This document shows positions 22,834 through 30,623 of a DNA stretch of 42,699 bases, piece after piece. Location of the stretch: the NCBI GenBank assembly GCA_017935365.1, contig JAGBHT010000048.1, positions 1 through 42,699 of the forward strand, read 5' to 3'. Both the position numbers and the translations under genes were made by a program. The stretch's first letter is position 1; each line of letters opens with the position of its first letter. The notes beneath the pieces are model-generated. The model saw nothing but the letters and a program-made list of their open reading frames with translations, was not told the DNA's origin and did not search any database. This stretch comes from Ruminiclostridium sp. (GTDB taxonomy: Bacteria; Bacillota; Clostridia; Oscillospirales; Ruminococcaceae).

Positions 22834-23973
22834 TTATATAAGTCCGTAACGTACTACATCTTTGATCTTACCGTTTTCGATGACCACTCTCGGTATACGC
22901 AGAGCGACCGCACAGGTAAGCTCATATCCGATAGTTCCGATAAGGCTTGCGTTATAGTCAACGCTTGTTTCCTTGCACTTGTCGGAGTACACATATACAA
23001 TATCACCCGTCTTTATATCAGGTACATTGCTTACGTCAACAATGGTCTGATCCATACATACCCTGCCGACAACAGGACACAGAACGCCGTTTATCAGCAT
23101 CTTTCCCTTTGAGCTGAAATCACGGAAATAACCGTCGGCATAGCCAATCGGTATAACGGCAACTGTCATTTCCTTGTCGGCAGTATATGTTCTGCCGTAG
23201 CTTATCTGAGTGCCTTCAGGGATCGTTTTAAGCTGTGAAACAACGGATTTTACCGTCATAACGCTCTTCATCTCAAACGGTACTTCAAGCGGATAGTTCG
23301 GGCAGTGACCGTAGAGGATAACACCGGCACGGACTATATCACCGCCGAACTCGCTGTGATATACTATTCCTCCGCTGTTCTGGGAATGAATAAGCAAGCC
23401 CTTGTCGCTTGCTATCTTCATAAGCTTTTCCTGCTGTTTATTTGTATAACGGACATCAGATTCATCAAAGCTGTCAGCCGCCGCAAAGTGAGTATATGCC
23501 GCCTTGCAGTCAAGTCCGGGCATTGCCAGTATTTCAAGCATTTCCTCCTCGGTATCGATTCCGACACGGGTCATACCTGTGTTTACCTTTATATGCACAG
23601 GGAGCTTCACGCCCTTGCTTACGGCGTAATCGCTGAGTTCTTTTGCATACTGCACACTGCCCGCAGTCTGGGTAATGCCATATTCAAGCAATTCGTCAAA
23701 ATAATCTTCATCGGTGTAGCCGAATGTCAGTATACTGCCTTTTATTCCGTGCTGACGGAGCTTTTCGCCCTCCCACAGATTAGAAACGCCGTAATATTTT
23801 ACGCCGAGTTCCTGGAGTTTAAGGCATACAGCCTTATCATCGTGACCGTAAGCGTTTGCCTTTACTACCGCAAGTATCTCCTTGCCCTTTGCCAGTTTCT
23901 TTATCTCATTGTAGTTATGTGTGAGTGCATCGAGGTCGATCTCAGCCCACGCGCGCTTTAAAAATCTGTTCAT
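22834..23973 (-). CDS. alr: Alanine racemase
   Basis: The 379-residue PLP enzyme interconverts L- and D-alanine for peptidoglycan. The PLP lysine is K38 in VVKANAYGHD, the catalytic tyrosine is Y259 in ISYGRTY, and R136 is in NTGMTRVGID. The C-terminal beta-domain contains VGRVCMDQTIVDVS. Length is typical. AAAGAGG supports the start. It is transcribed divergently from the LCP-like gene through overlapping promoters. Confidence 0.95.
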   Translation of the reverse strand: MNRFLKRAWAEIDLDALTHNYNEIKKLAKGKEILAVVKANAYGHDDKAVCLKLQELGVKYYGVSNLWEGEKLRQHGIKGSILTFGYTDEDYFDELLEYGITQTAGSVQYAKELSDYAVSKGVKLPVHIKVNTGMTRVGIDTEEEMLEILAMPGLDCKAAYTHFAAADSFDESDVRYTNKQQEKLMKIASDKGLLIHSQNSGGIVYHSEFGGDIVRAGVILYGHCPNYPLEVPFEMKSVMTVKSVVSQLKTIPEGTQISYGRTYTADKEMTVAVIPIGYADGYFRDFSSKGKMLINGVLCPVVGRVCMDQTIVDVSNVPDIKTGDIVYVYSDKCKETSVDYNASLIGTIGYELTCAVALRIPRVVIENGKIKDVVRYGLI

Positions 23974-24069
23974 AATATAACCTCTTTATGTAAATTATTA
24001 AGGGAAAAACAGCAGGGATACAGGTTCTGTGACAGAAAAATACACCTTGTTTTTTTTCTCATTTTGTGC

Positions 24070-24107
24070 TATTATAGTATTATACTATTTTTCTGAGTAA
24101 ATTTCAA
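24070..24107. promoter_or_regulatory. Overlapping divergent promoters of alr and the LCP-like gene
   Basis: For alr (minus): TTGAAA (24107-24102), 17 bases, TATAAT (24084-24079). For the plus-strand gene: TTGTTT (24047-24052), 17 bases, TATTAT (24070-24075). The two footprints overlap, so polymerase probably cannot occupy both. A perfect palindrome ATAGTA-TTA-TACTAT (24074-24088) covers both -10 regions. Confidence 0.65.
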
Positions 24108-24127
24108 GCCTTCGGAGGTTGATAAAA

Positions 24128-25015
24128 TTGATAAAAAGAAGAAGTAATTGGTACATATACGCTATAACCTTTATTGTAACCGGAGTTCTTGTAGCGCTTG
24201 TATCAACTATACTGCTGAGCAGCTTTTACGAGTCGCAGAAAAACGACGCAAACGTAAATGTCTCACAGCCGCAGGGCACAGCTTTTACCCCCGATTCGTC
24301 ATATAATTTCTCCGTCCTGCTCACTCTTTCGGCAGACGCGGACAAAGCACCCGATAAATATATGACTGTGACCTACCGTGCAACGGCAAATACATTCGTA
24401 CTTATGCCCTATCTTTCAAACACTGAACTTGACGGCGGCACAATAAAGCAGATATGTGAGCAGTCGGGCGAAGCAGAAGTAGCAAAACAGCTTTCCGCAA
24501 AAACCGGACTTACAATAAACAAATATATACGTTTTACAAAGTCCACACTCAGCGAGCTTTTCGATATGGTCGGAAACACAACGCTCACTATTCCGAGTGA
24601 AATAAAATATGAGAACAAGAAGGACAACACCGTTACGGTAATAAAACAGGGTACGCAGATTTTCACTGCCGACCAGATGTACACATATCTTACGCTCCCC
24701 GATTACGGCGTAAAGGACGAGCTTTATCCCTGCAAGGTATCGGCAACCGCTGTCTCGGCGTTCATCGATCAGAACTTCATCGGAACAGGCGAAAAGACGC
24801 TTGCCGAATATATTGATTTCATTATCAACTTTACAAATACAAATATCGAACAGGGCGACTATGACGCAAAGATAAAAGCGATCCTCTATACTCTTTCACA
24901 GACAGGCTCAAGCATTACCGATTTCTACATTCCTTACGGTGAAAAGAGCGGCGATAATTATGTGATCGACGACAACAGCTGGAAAAGCGTCAGACAATCA
25001 GCCGGTATAGAATAA
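24128..25015 (+). CDS. LytR-CpsA-Psr-like membrane protein, apparently lacking catalytic residues
   Basis: The 295-residue protein has one N-terminal membrane helix (YIYAITFIVTGVLVALVSTI) and an extracellular domain. Segments such as LTINKYIRFTKSTLSELFDMVGNTTLTIP resemble the LCP fold, in which a similar stretch ends in a LVD-x-[IL]GG-x-V pattern. The conserved SIPRD-type and RSDT-type arginines and aspartates needed for phosphotransfer are not seen; the equivalent strand reads ANTFVLMPYLSNTEL. It may be a non-catalytic LCP relative of cell-wall function. No ATG is available; GGAGG at 24114-24118 favours the TTG at 24128 over the TTG at 24119, which touches the RBS. Confidence 0.6.
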   Translation: MIKRRSNWYIYAITFIVTGVLVALVSTILLSSFYESQKNDANVNVSQPQGTAFTPDSSYNFSVLLTLSADADKAPDKYMTVTYRATANTFVLMPYLSNTELDGGTIKQICEQSGEAEVAKQLSAKTGLTINKYIRFTKSTLSELFDMVGNTTLTIPSEIKYENKKDNTVTVIKQGTQIFTADQMYTYLTLPDYGVKDELYPCKVSATAVSAFIDQNFIGTGEKTLAEYIDFIINFTNTNIEQGDYDAKIKAILYTLSQTGSSITDFYIPYGEKSGDNYVIDDNSWKSVRQSAGIE

Positions 25016-25041
25016 AACACGGCAATTAAAATTCAATAAAC

Positions 25042-25080
25042 AGGCGGCGGACGGCAGATCATTATATGCTGTCGCCGCCT
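25042..25080 (+). terminator. GC-rich hairpin between the LCP-like and SGNH genes
   Basis: AGGCGGCG pairs with the CGCCGCCT end of the block, with one bulge extending the stem. There is no T-run, so it may act as a partial terminator or an mRNA processing/stability element. Confidence 0.4.
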
Positions 25081-25109
25081 TGAATATATCTGTGAAAGGA
25101 TAACGATCT

Positions 25110-26408
25110 ATGAAGAAAATAAAATCATTTACAGCATTACTGCTCGCATTATCAATATGCGCAGTGACAGCCTGCAGTTCACAGCCGGCGGACAACTCAT
25201 CTGTTACAGAGAGTGCTTCTGCAACAGAATCATCTTCCAGCACGGCTACATCAGATACTTCTTCCGGAGCGTCAACGGAAGAATCCTCCGAAACATCATC
25301 AAAGCCCGAAAAACCCGTCACCGATTTTACGACATATGTGTCAAACACCGTAGTATCGACCGGAAACAATTTCTATATAGAAAAAGCCGAAAACATAACC
25401 TACAGAGCGTATCTGCCTGTCGAGCAGTACGGCGAACTTGAATACAAGTTCTTCTTTACCAATATGGTTGACTCAACATATGCAAAGGGCAAGGACGCAT
25501 TTGTCGGAAAGGACGGCGGCGCATATACCGTTTCAAATGCCGTTATAGCCGACGGCGGTACAAGCACCGAAGACGAAATTACAAATCGCACACCTGTGAC
25601 ATTCGGCGGCAAGATTACAAAAGAGGTAGCCTCCGATGAAAGCTACTGGAGCGACCCTGTTACAATGAACATTCCCGAAGGTCATTATATGGTATGGGAG
25701 TGGACTGTATCGGGCGAGGGCATTCCGTGTAACAAAATGGCAAGCCTTACTTCCACGGCAAGCTCCGCAGACGGTGAAACGTTTGAATTCTGCGATGAAA
25801 TACCACTCCCCCAACTTATCGGCGCAAAGAGAGATGTAAAGCATACGGTAGCCGCTATCGGCGATAGCATAACGCAGGGCTGTCAGACAGAACAGATGAA
25901 ATACGAGTTCTGGGCTTCAAAAATATCAACACAGCTTGGTAGCGATGTTTCTTTCTTCAACTGCGGTCTTGGCTGGGCAAGAGCAAGCGATGCCGCATCA
26001 AACGAAAACTGGCTGTCAAGAGTATCACAGTATGACACTGTGATCGTTGCATTCGGTACAAATGATATCGTTTCGGGTAAATACGGCGGCAAGAAAAGCA
26101 CAGCCGAAGAAATAGAGGAATATCTTGACGCGATAGTTTCATATCTCACCGAAAAGGGCTGTGATGTAATACTGTTCAACGCACCTCCTCAGGACTTCAA
26201 GGAAACAAACGAGGGTATAAGAACCGCACTCAACGAGAAAATCCCCTCAATTGCCGAAAAATACGGTGCAAAGTTCTTTGACTTCTCTGCTCTGCTGTCA
26301 ACCGAAGACGAACCCGCAAAGGCTGTATACGGCGGTCACCCGAACGGCGAGGGCGGAACTGTGGTTGCAGACGCATTCGTAAAGCAGTTCGGAAGTCTGT
26401 TTGAATAA
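25110..26408 (+). CDS. SGNH/GDSL-hydrolase lipoprotein
   Basis: The 432-residue lipoprotein begins with a signal peptide and a lipobox ending AVTAC (C22), then a Ser/Thr/Glu-rich linker (23-68). A beta-rich domain follows (about 70-240), with EYKFFFTNMVDSTYAKG. The C-terminal SGNH hydrolase has block I GDSIT (S253), the block II Gly in NCGLGWA, block III GTND (N318) and block V H410 in GGHPNG. The Asp that usually stands three residues before this His is Y407, so the triad may be a dyad. It probably removes acetyl or other esters from extracellular polysaccharide. GAAAGGA supports the start. Confidence 0.88.
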   Translation: MKKIKSFTALLLALSICAVTACSSQPADNSSVTESASATESSSSTATSDTSSGASTEESSETSSKPEKPVTDFTTYVSNTVVSTGNNFYIEKAENITYRAYLPVEQYGELEYKFFFTNMVDSTYAKGKDAFVGKDGGAYTVSNAVIADGGTSTEDEITNRTPVTFGGKITKEVASDESYWSDPVTMNIPEGHYMVWEWTVSGEGIPCNKMASLTSTASSADGETFEFCDEIPLPQLIGAKRDVKHTVAAIGDSITQGCQTEQMKYEFWASKISTQLGSDVSFFNCGLGWARASDAASNENWLSRVSQYDTVIVAFGTNDIVSGKYGGKKSTAEEIEEYLDAIVSYLTEKGCDVILFNAPPQDFKETNEGIRTALNEKIPSIAEKYGAKFFDFSALLSTEDEPAKAVYGGHPNGEGGTVVADAFVKQFGSLFE

Positions 26409-26429
26409 TTAAAAAAATTATATATCATC

Positions 26430-26459
26430 AAAAACGGCGGTTGCGATACTGCCGTTTTT
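26430..26459 (+). terminator. Terminator of the SGNH gene
   Basis: AAAAACGGC pairs with GCCGTTTTT around a 12-base loop, ending in a T-run. The remaining gap to 26613 shows no gene. Confidence 0.8.
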
Positions 26460-26613
26460 GTAATTTATACCATCGCATTTCTGCGTTTTTACAGAATATC
26501 GTTTTTTCATACGCTCATAATAATAACGCACAGCATATTGATTATAAATATGCCGAACAGCAAAACGGATACTGAAATCCTATATAAACAGAATAAACGA
26601 AAGGAAAAACGGT

Positions 26614-26979
26614 ATGAAAAAGACAGCAGCTATATTAGCTTCCATAGCCGCTATGAGCTTATGCGGTTTATCTGCGTCTGCGGCAGACGGCGATAACATC
26701 ATTGACGGTGTGTTAAACGGCGCAGAGGAGATTGTTGACGGAGTTGTAAGCGGTGCGGAGGAAATCATCACTCCCGGCGGCTCGACCTCTGTTGACGAAA
26801 GCACAAACGACAGCACATCTGTACCCGACACGGTTTCACAGGTAACACCCGGTGACAGCACAAGCGGTGCCGGCAACGTAAACACAGGTGTTCCCGCTTT
26901 CGAGCTTGCGGCACTCGGTGCGGCGGCAGTAGGCGGTCTTGCGGCTATGGCTATAACGGTTCGCAAGAACAACAAGTAA
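26614..26979 (+). CDS. Small secreted protein with sortase-like C-terminal tail
   Basis: The 121-residue protein has a signal peptide (MKKTAAILASIAAMSLCG, cleavage probably after ASA). Residues 27-51 contain two near-identical units, DGVLNGAEEIV and DGVVSGAEEII. A Ser/Thr/Asp-rich spacer follows. The end reads GNVNTGVPAFELAALG, a hydrophobic helix and the basic tail RKNNK, which resembles NxxTG-type sorting signals of Clostridia, although the Pro of classical motifs is missing. The function is unknown; a surface-attached spacer or adhesin-like role is a guess. GAAAGGA supports the start. Confidence 0.75.
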   Translation: MKKTAAILASIAAMSLCGLSASAADGDNIIDGVLNGAEEIVDGVVSGAEEIITPGGSTSVDESTNDSTSVPDTVSQVTPGDSTSGAGNVNTGVPAFELAALGAAAVGGLAAMAITVRKNNK

Positions 26980-26996
26980 ATTGCTGAAATAAAACA

Positions 26997-27028
26997 AAAC
27001 GCTCCTGCTTTATTGGCGGGGGCATTTT
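26997..27028 (+). terminator. Probable terminator after the small secreted protein gene
   Basis: GCTCCTGC (27001-27008) pairs with GCGGGGGC (27016-27023) using three G-U pairs, flanked by AAA and followed by ATTTT. Confidence 0.5.
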
Positions 27029-27095
27029 GATTATTTACAGCGACAGGAAAAATTCATAGAATTTGCTTTAATTACCATCTTTGCCGTAAAAACGC

Positions 27096-27124
27096 TGTAC
27101 AACAGATAAAAAAAGTAGTATAAT
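27096..27124 (+). promoter_or_regulatory. Probable promoter of the NSS transporter gene
   Basis: A perfect TATAAT (27119-27124) lies 17 bases after a weak TGTACA (27096-27101). A second TATAAT overlaps at 27124-27129. It would give a leader of about 240 bases. Confidence 0.5.
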
Positions 27125-27130
27125 ATAATT

Positions 27131-27371
27131 TAATGTCGTGCTGTGGGGATACCTTTCATTTTATAACGAAAAATATTCGGACTGTTTCAAATTCATCTAA
27201 GCTATTGCTTTTACCGAGTCACATTACATACTATGCTAAACGCACTTGTGAAAATCATATCTCCGGCACTTTCGTCTGACCTCATATTTCAGATTCAGCC
27301 GTTCTTACGGCGAAAGAATATCTGCAATTAAAAGAGGAAATATACATTATCTACATTATCAAGGAGTAAAA
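27131..27371 (+). promoter_or_regulatory. Long untranslated leader of the NSS transporter gene, unassigned
   Basis: About 240 bases between the predicted transcription start and the ATG contain no open frame with an RBS. A small stem-loop GCCGT-TCTT-ACGGC (27298-27311) lies about 60 bases before the start codon. I do not recognise a known riboswitch class in it. Confidence 0.4.
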
Positions 27372-28745
27372 ATGGAAAAACAAAAGCATAAACGCAGTTC
27401 CTTTTCGGGAAAGCTCGGATTTGTTCTTGCCGCAGCAGGTGCGTCGGTAGGACTGGGCAATATCTGGAGGTTTCCGTATCTTGCGGCAAAATACGGCGGA
27501 GGAATTTTTCTGCTGATATATATTATCCTTGCGCTGACATTCGGCTATACGATGATAACCGCCGAAACCGCAATAGGCAGAATGACGCAGAAAAGTCCTG
27601 TCGGCGCATACCGTTCATTCGGAAAATCAAAGTGGCTGACGCTCGGCGGCTGGATAAACGCAGTAATACCGATTTTGATAGTGCCATACTACTCTGTTAT
27701 CGGCGGCTGGGTCATCAAATATCTTTATGAATATATAATCGGAAACGGCGGACAGCTCGCCTCCGACGGATATTTTACAGGCTTTATTTCAAGCGGCGGC
27801 AGTGCCGAGATATGTTTCCTTATCTTCATGGCGCTTACGGTTGCGGTAATTTTCGGAGGGGTACAAAACGGCATTGAGCGTGTATCAAAGTTTATGATGC
27901 CTGTGCTTGTTATCCTTTCGATAATGATAACCGCATATTCCGTTACTATGCCGGGCGCACTTGAGGGCGTGAAGTATTTCCTGATACCGAACTTCTCTAA
28001 CTTCTCGTGGATGACGGTAGTTTCCGCTATGGGTCAGATGTTCTACTCGCTGTCGATAGCAATGGGCATACTGATCACATTCGGCTCATATATGAAAAAA
28101 GACGTTTCAATAGAAAAGTCTACTACCAACGTTGAAATATTCGACACTGGCATTGCAATCATGGCAGGGCTTATGATAATACCTGCTGTATTTGCGTTCT
28201 CGGGCGGCGATCCCGATACACTGCAGGCAGGGCCATCGCTGATGTTCATTACGCTTCCTAAGGTCTTTTCAGGGCTTTCGGCAGGAACATTTGTCGGAAT
28301 ACTTTTCTTCTTCCTCGTTTTATGTGCGGCGCTGACAAGCTCAATTGCACTTACAGAAAGTGCGGTTTCGACCTTTCAGGATCAGCTCGGCTGGGGCAGA
28401 AAGAAATCAACCGTAATAGTCACCGTTATTATGATAGCATTCGGAACACTGTCCTGCCTTGGCTACGGACCGCTCGGCTTTGCGCAGATACTCGGAATGC
28501 AGATGCTCGATTTCTTTGACTTTCTTACAAACTCGGTAATGATGCCGATAGCGGCAATTGCAACCTGTCTGCTCGTTTCAAGGGTCGTAGGTGTAAAGAA
28601 GATCGAAGAGGAAATGACTGTCGAAAACGGCACGTTCAAGCGCAAAAAAATATTCAACTTTATGATAAAGTATCTGTGTCCCGTATTTGCGGCAATAATT
28701 CTGATAAGCTCTGTTGCCAACGCATTCGGTATAATTTCAATGTAA
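27372..28745 (+). CDS. Sodium-dependent transporter, NSS (SNF) family
   Basis: The 457-residue membrane protein has the NSS signature at its N-terminus, GLGNIWRFPYLAAKYGGG (about residues 29-46), where sodium and substrate bind in LeuT-type transporters. About eleven to twelve hydrophobic segments follow, including one with GGWINAVIPILIVPYYSVIG. Bacterial members couple sodium entry to amino acid uptake; the substrate cannot be read from sequence. Length fits prokaryotic NSS proteins. AAGGAG supports the start. It is monocistronic with a bidirectional terminator. Confidence 0.93.
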   Translation: MEKQKHKRSSFSGKLGFVLAAAGASVGLGNIWRFPYLAAKYGGGIFLLIYIILALTFGYTMITAETAIGRMTQKSPVGAYRSFGKSKWLTLGGWINAVIPILIVPYYSVIGGWVIKYLYEYIIGNGGQLASDGYFTGFISSGGSAEICFLIFMALTVAVIFGGVQNGIERVSKFMMPVLVILSIMITAYSVTMPGALEGVKYFLIPNFSNFSWMTVVSAMGQMFYSLSIAMGILITFGSYMKKDVSIEKSTTNVEIFDTGIAIMAGLMIIPAVFAFSGGDPDTLQAGPSLMFITLPKVFSGLSAGTFVGILFFFLVLCAALTSSIALTESAVSTFQDQLGWGRKKSTVIVTVIMIAFGTLSCLGYGPLGFAQILGMQMLDFFDFLTNSVMMPIAAIATCLLVSRVVGVKKIEEEMTVENGTFKRKKIFNFMIKYLCPVFAAIILISSVANAFGIISM

Positions 28746-28753
28746 TGCACGAA

Positions 28754-28786
28754 AAAATCTCCCGCTTTCTTCCGGCGGGAGATTTT
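28754..28786. terminator. Bidirectional terminator between the NSS gene and paaK
   Basis: AAAATCTCCCGC pairs perfectly with GCGGGAGATTTT around a 9-base loop. T-runs are present on both strands, so it serves both convergent genes. Confidence 0.9.
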
Positions 28787-28801
28787 CATATATCTTATCT
28801 T

Positions 28802-30043
28802 TTACGCTTCTCTGTGATCAATTACACGTTTTGCCTTTTTCTCTGTTCTCGGGAGCGTTCCTACGGGAACAACTGTTATCTTAGGTGTAACGCTGAGCCT
28901 TGACTTGAACAATTCCTTTATCGTCTGTCCTGTCGCATCAAAGTTTACTCTGCCCTCTGCTTCTACCGTAACCAGGATAACATCGCGGTTAATGCTTTCA
29001 TCATGTGCAATATTGATGTTGTATTCGCTTGATACACCGTCAACCATACCGAGTATTTCTTCGACCTGGCTCGGGAACATATTTACGCCGTGAACCTTGA
29101 ACATATCGTCACTGCGTCCCTTTACCGTATCAAGTCTGGGATAATATCTGCCACACTTGCACTCACCGGGTATAATGCGTGAAATATCGTGTGTTCTGAA
29201 ACGCAGGAGCGGTGCGCCTTCCTTTACAAGAGTGGTGATCACTATCTCGCCCTCTTCGCCGTCGGGAACCGGCTTTCCGGTCTTAGGGTCGATTATCTCA
29301 ATGTAGATATAGTCGTCCCAGTAGTGCATACCTGCGTCCTCTTCACAGCTTATACCGATACCCGGACCGTATATTTCGGTCAGTCCGTAAATGTCGTATA
29401 TCTCTATGCCGAGTTCTCTTTTTATGTACTCGCGCATTTTCTCGCTCCAACGCTCAGAGCCGAAAATACCTTTTTTAAGGTGTATCTTGTCACGCAGACC
29501 GCGCTTGTTTATTTCTTCGGCAAGAAGAAGCGCGTATGAAGATGTTGCTGTCAGAACTGTAGATTTAAGATCCATCATCATCTGCAGCTGTTTGTCAGTG
29601 TTGCCCGGTCCCATAGGGATAGCCATCGCACCGAGCTTTTCACAGCCTGCCTGAAAGCCTATACCGGCTGTCCATAAGCCGTAACCGGGAGTTATCTGTA
29701 TACGATCCTTGTTTGTGACGCCTGCGGTTTCATAGCAACGCGCAAACATTATTGCCCAGTCGTCAACATCTTTTGCTGTATAAGGAATAATTACGGGCTT
29801 TCCCGTTGTACCGGAAGATGAATGGATACGGACTATCTCTTCATCGGGCACTGCCTGTATGCCGAGCGGATATGCGTGTCTTAAATCGGCCTTGCTTGAG
29901 AAAGGGAGCTTATCAAAATCCTCCTGACTTGACACGCCGTCAATGCCTGCTTCTCTGTAGATCTTTCCGTAATAGCTGTCAGTCTTGATAAGCCTTTTGA
30001 TCTGCGCGTCAACCTGCGCCAGCTGTGTTTCATTAAGCTTCAT
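28802..30043 (-). CDS. paaK: Phenylacetate-CoA ligase
   Basis: The 413-residue adenylate-forming enzyme joins aryl-acetates to CoA with ATP. The AMP-binding motif is HSSSGTTGKPV, followed by YGLTEIYGPG and RFRTHDISRI; the C-terminal domain has GRSDDMFKVHGVNMFPSQVE, which is typical of PaaK. Upstream in-frame starts would extend deep into iorB; GAGGAGGG eight bases before 30043 fixes the start there, overlapping the iorB end by 11 bases. In iorAB operons the enzyme is thought to handle the aryl-acetyl-CoA/aryl-acetate couple, which can conserve energy in reverse. Confidence 0.93.
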   Translation of the reverse strand: MKLNETQLAQVDAQIKRLIKTDSYYGKIYREAGIDGVSSQEDFDKLPFSSKADLRHAYPLGIQAVPDEEIVRIHSSSGTTGKPVIIPYTAKDVDDWAIMFARCYETAGVTNKDRIQITPGYGLWTAGIGFQAGCEKLGAMAIPMGPGNTDKQLQMMMDLKSTVLTATSSYALLLAEEINKRGLRDKIHLKKGIFGSERWSEKMREYIKRELGIEIYDIYGLTEIYGPGIGISCEEDAGMHYWDDYIYIEIIDPKTGKPVPDGEEGEIVITTLVKEGAPLLRFRTHDISRIIPGECKCGRYYPRLDTVKGRSDDMFKVHGVNMFPSQVEEILGMVDGVSSEYNINIAHDESINRDVILVTVEAEGRVNFDATGQTIKELFKSRLSVTPKITVVPVGTLPRTEKKAKRVIDHREA

Positions 30044-30623
30044 ACTTTTTGCCCTCCTCATATCCTGCATAGAATGCCGCTTTATTGGTTTCAATGAACT
30101 TCTGCGGTACACGCTTTTCTATCTCGGCAAGTATCGTTTCCTTTGATATGCCGAGCCTTCCCGTTCCCGCCGCAACACCTAGTATTGCAATATTGAAATA
30201 CCTTGACGAGCCGAACGGTTCGCATATCTTTTTCGCGTCAATTACAACACAACTGCACTTATTCTTAAGATACGCCACCATTTCGGTTCCGTCATAACCT
30301 GTGTTCATAAGCGATTCTGTGACAGGCTTTACAGGTACGCTGTTTACTATTACTATACCGTCCTTTTTAAGGTACGATAGATTACGGACTGCTTCTGCCG
30401 GCTCAAATGCAAGTATCATATCCGCTGTGCCGCCCGGTATAAGCGGAGAATAAGCCTCGCCTATCCTTACATGGCTTGTTACCGAGCCGCCGCGCTGTGC
30501 CATACCTATAGTTTCCGCAGAATGCACTGCACTGCCCTCGTCCATAGCAGATGCCGCAATGATTTTAGATGCGAGGACTGTTCCCTGTCCGCCAACGCCA
30601 CAGATAAGTATATTCTTATTCAT
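30033..30623 (-). CDS. iorB: Indolepyruvate:ferredoxin oxidoreductase, beta subunit
   Basis: The 196-residue subunit has the gamma-domain fold of 2-oxoacid:ferredoxin oxidoreductases, with the motif ILICGVGGQGTVLASKII at the N-terminus and AQRGGSVTSHVRIG further on. With IorA it oxidatively decarboxylates aryl-pyruvates to aryl-acetyl-CoA, reducing ferredoxin. The ATG at 30623 lies within the last codons of iorA (8-base overlap), preceded by the GGAGG of the iorA tail, so translation is coupled. Confidence 0.94.
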   Translation of the reverse strand: MNKNILICGVGGQGTVLASKIIAASAMDEGSAVHSAETIGMAQRGGSVTSHVRIGEAYSPLIPGGTADMILAFEPAEAVRNLSYLKKDGIVIVNSVPVKPVTESLMNTGYDGTEMVAYLKNKCSCVVIDAKKICEPFGSSRYFNIAILGVAAGTGRLGISKETILAEIEKRVPQKFIETNKAAFYAGYEEGKKYEA

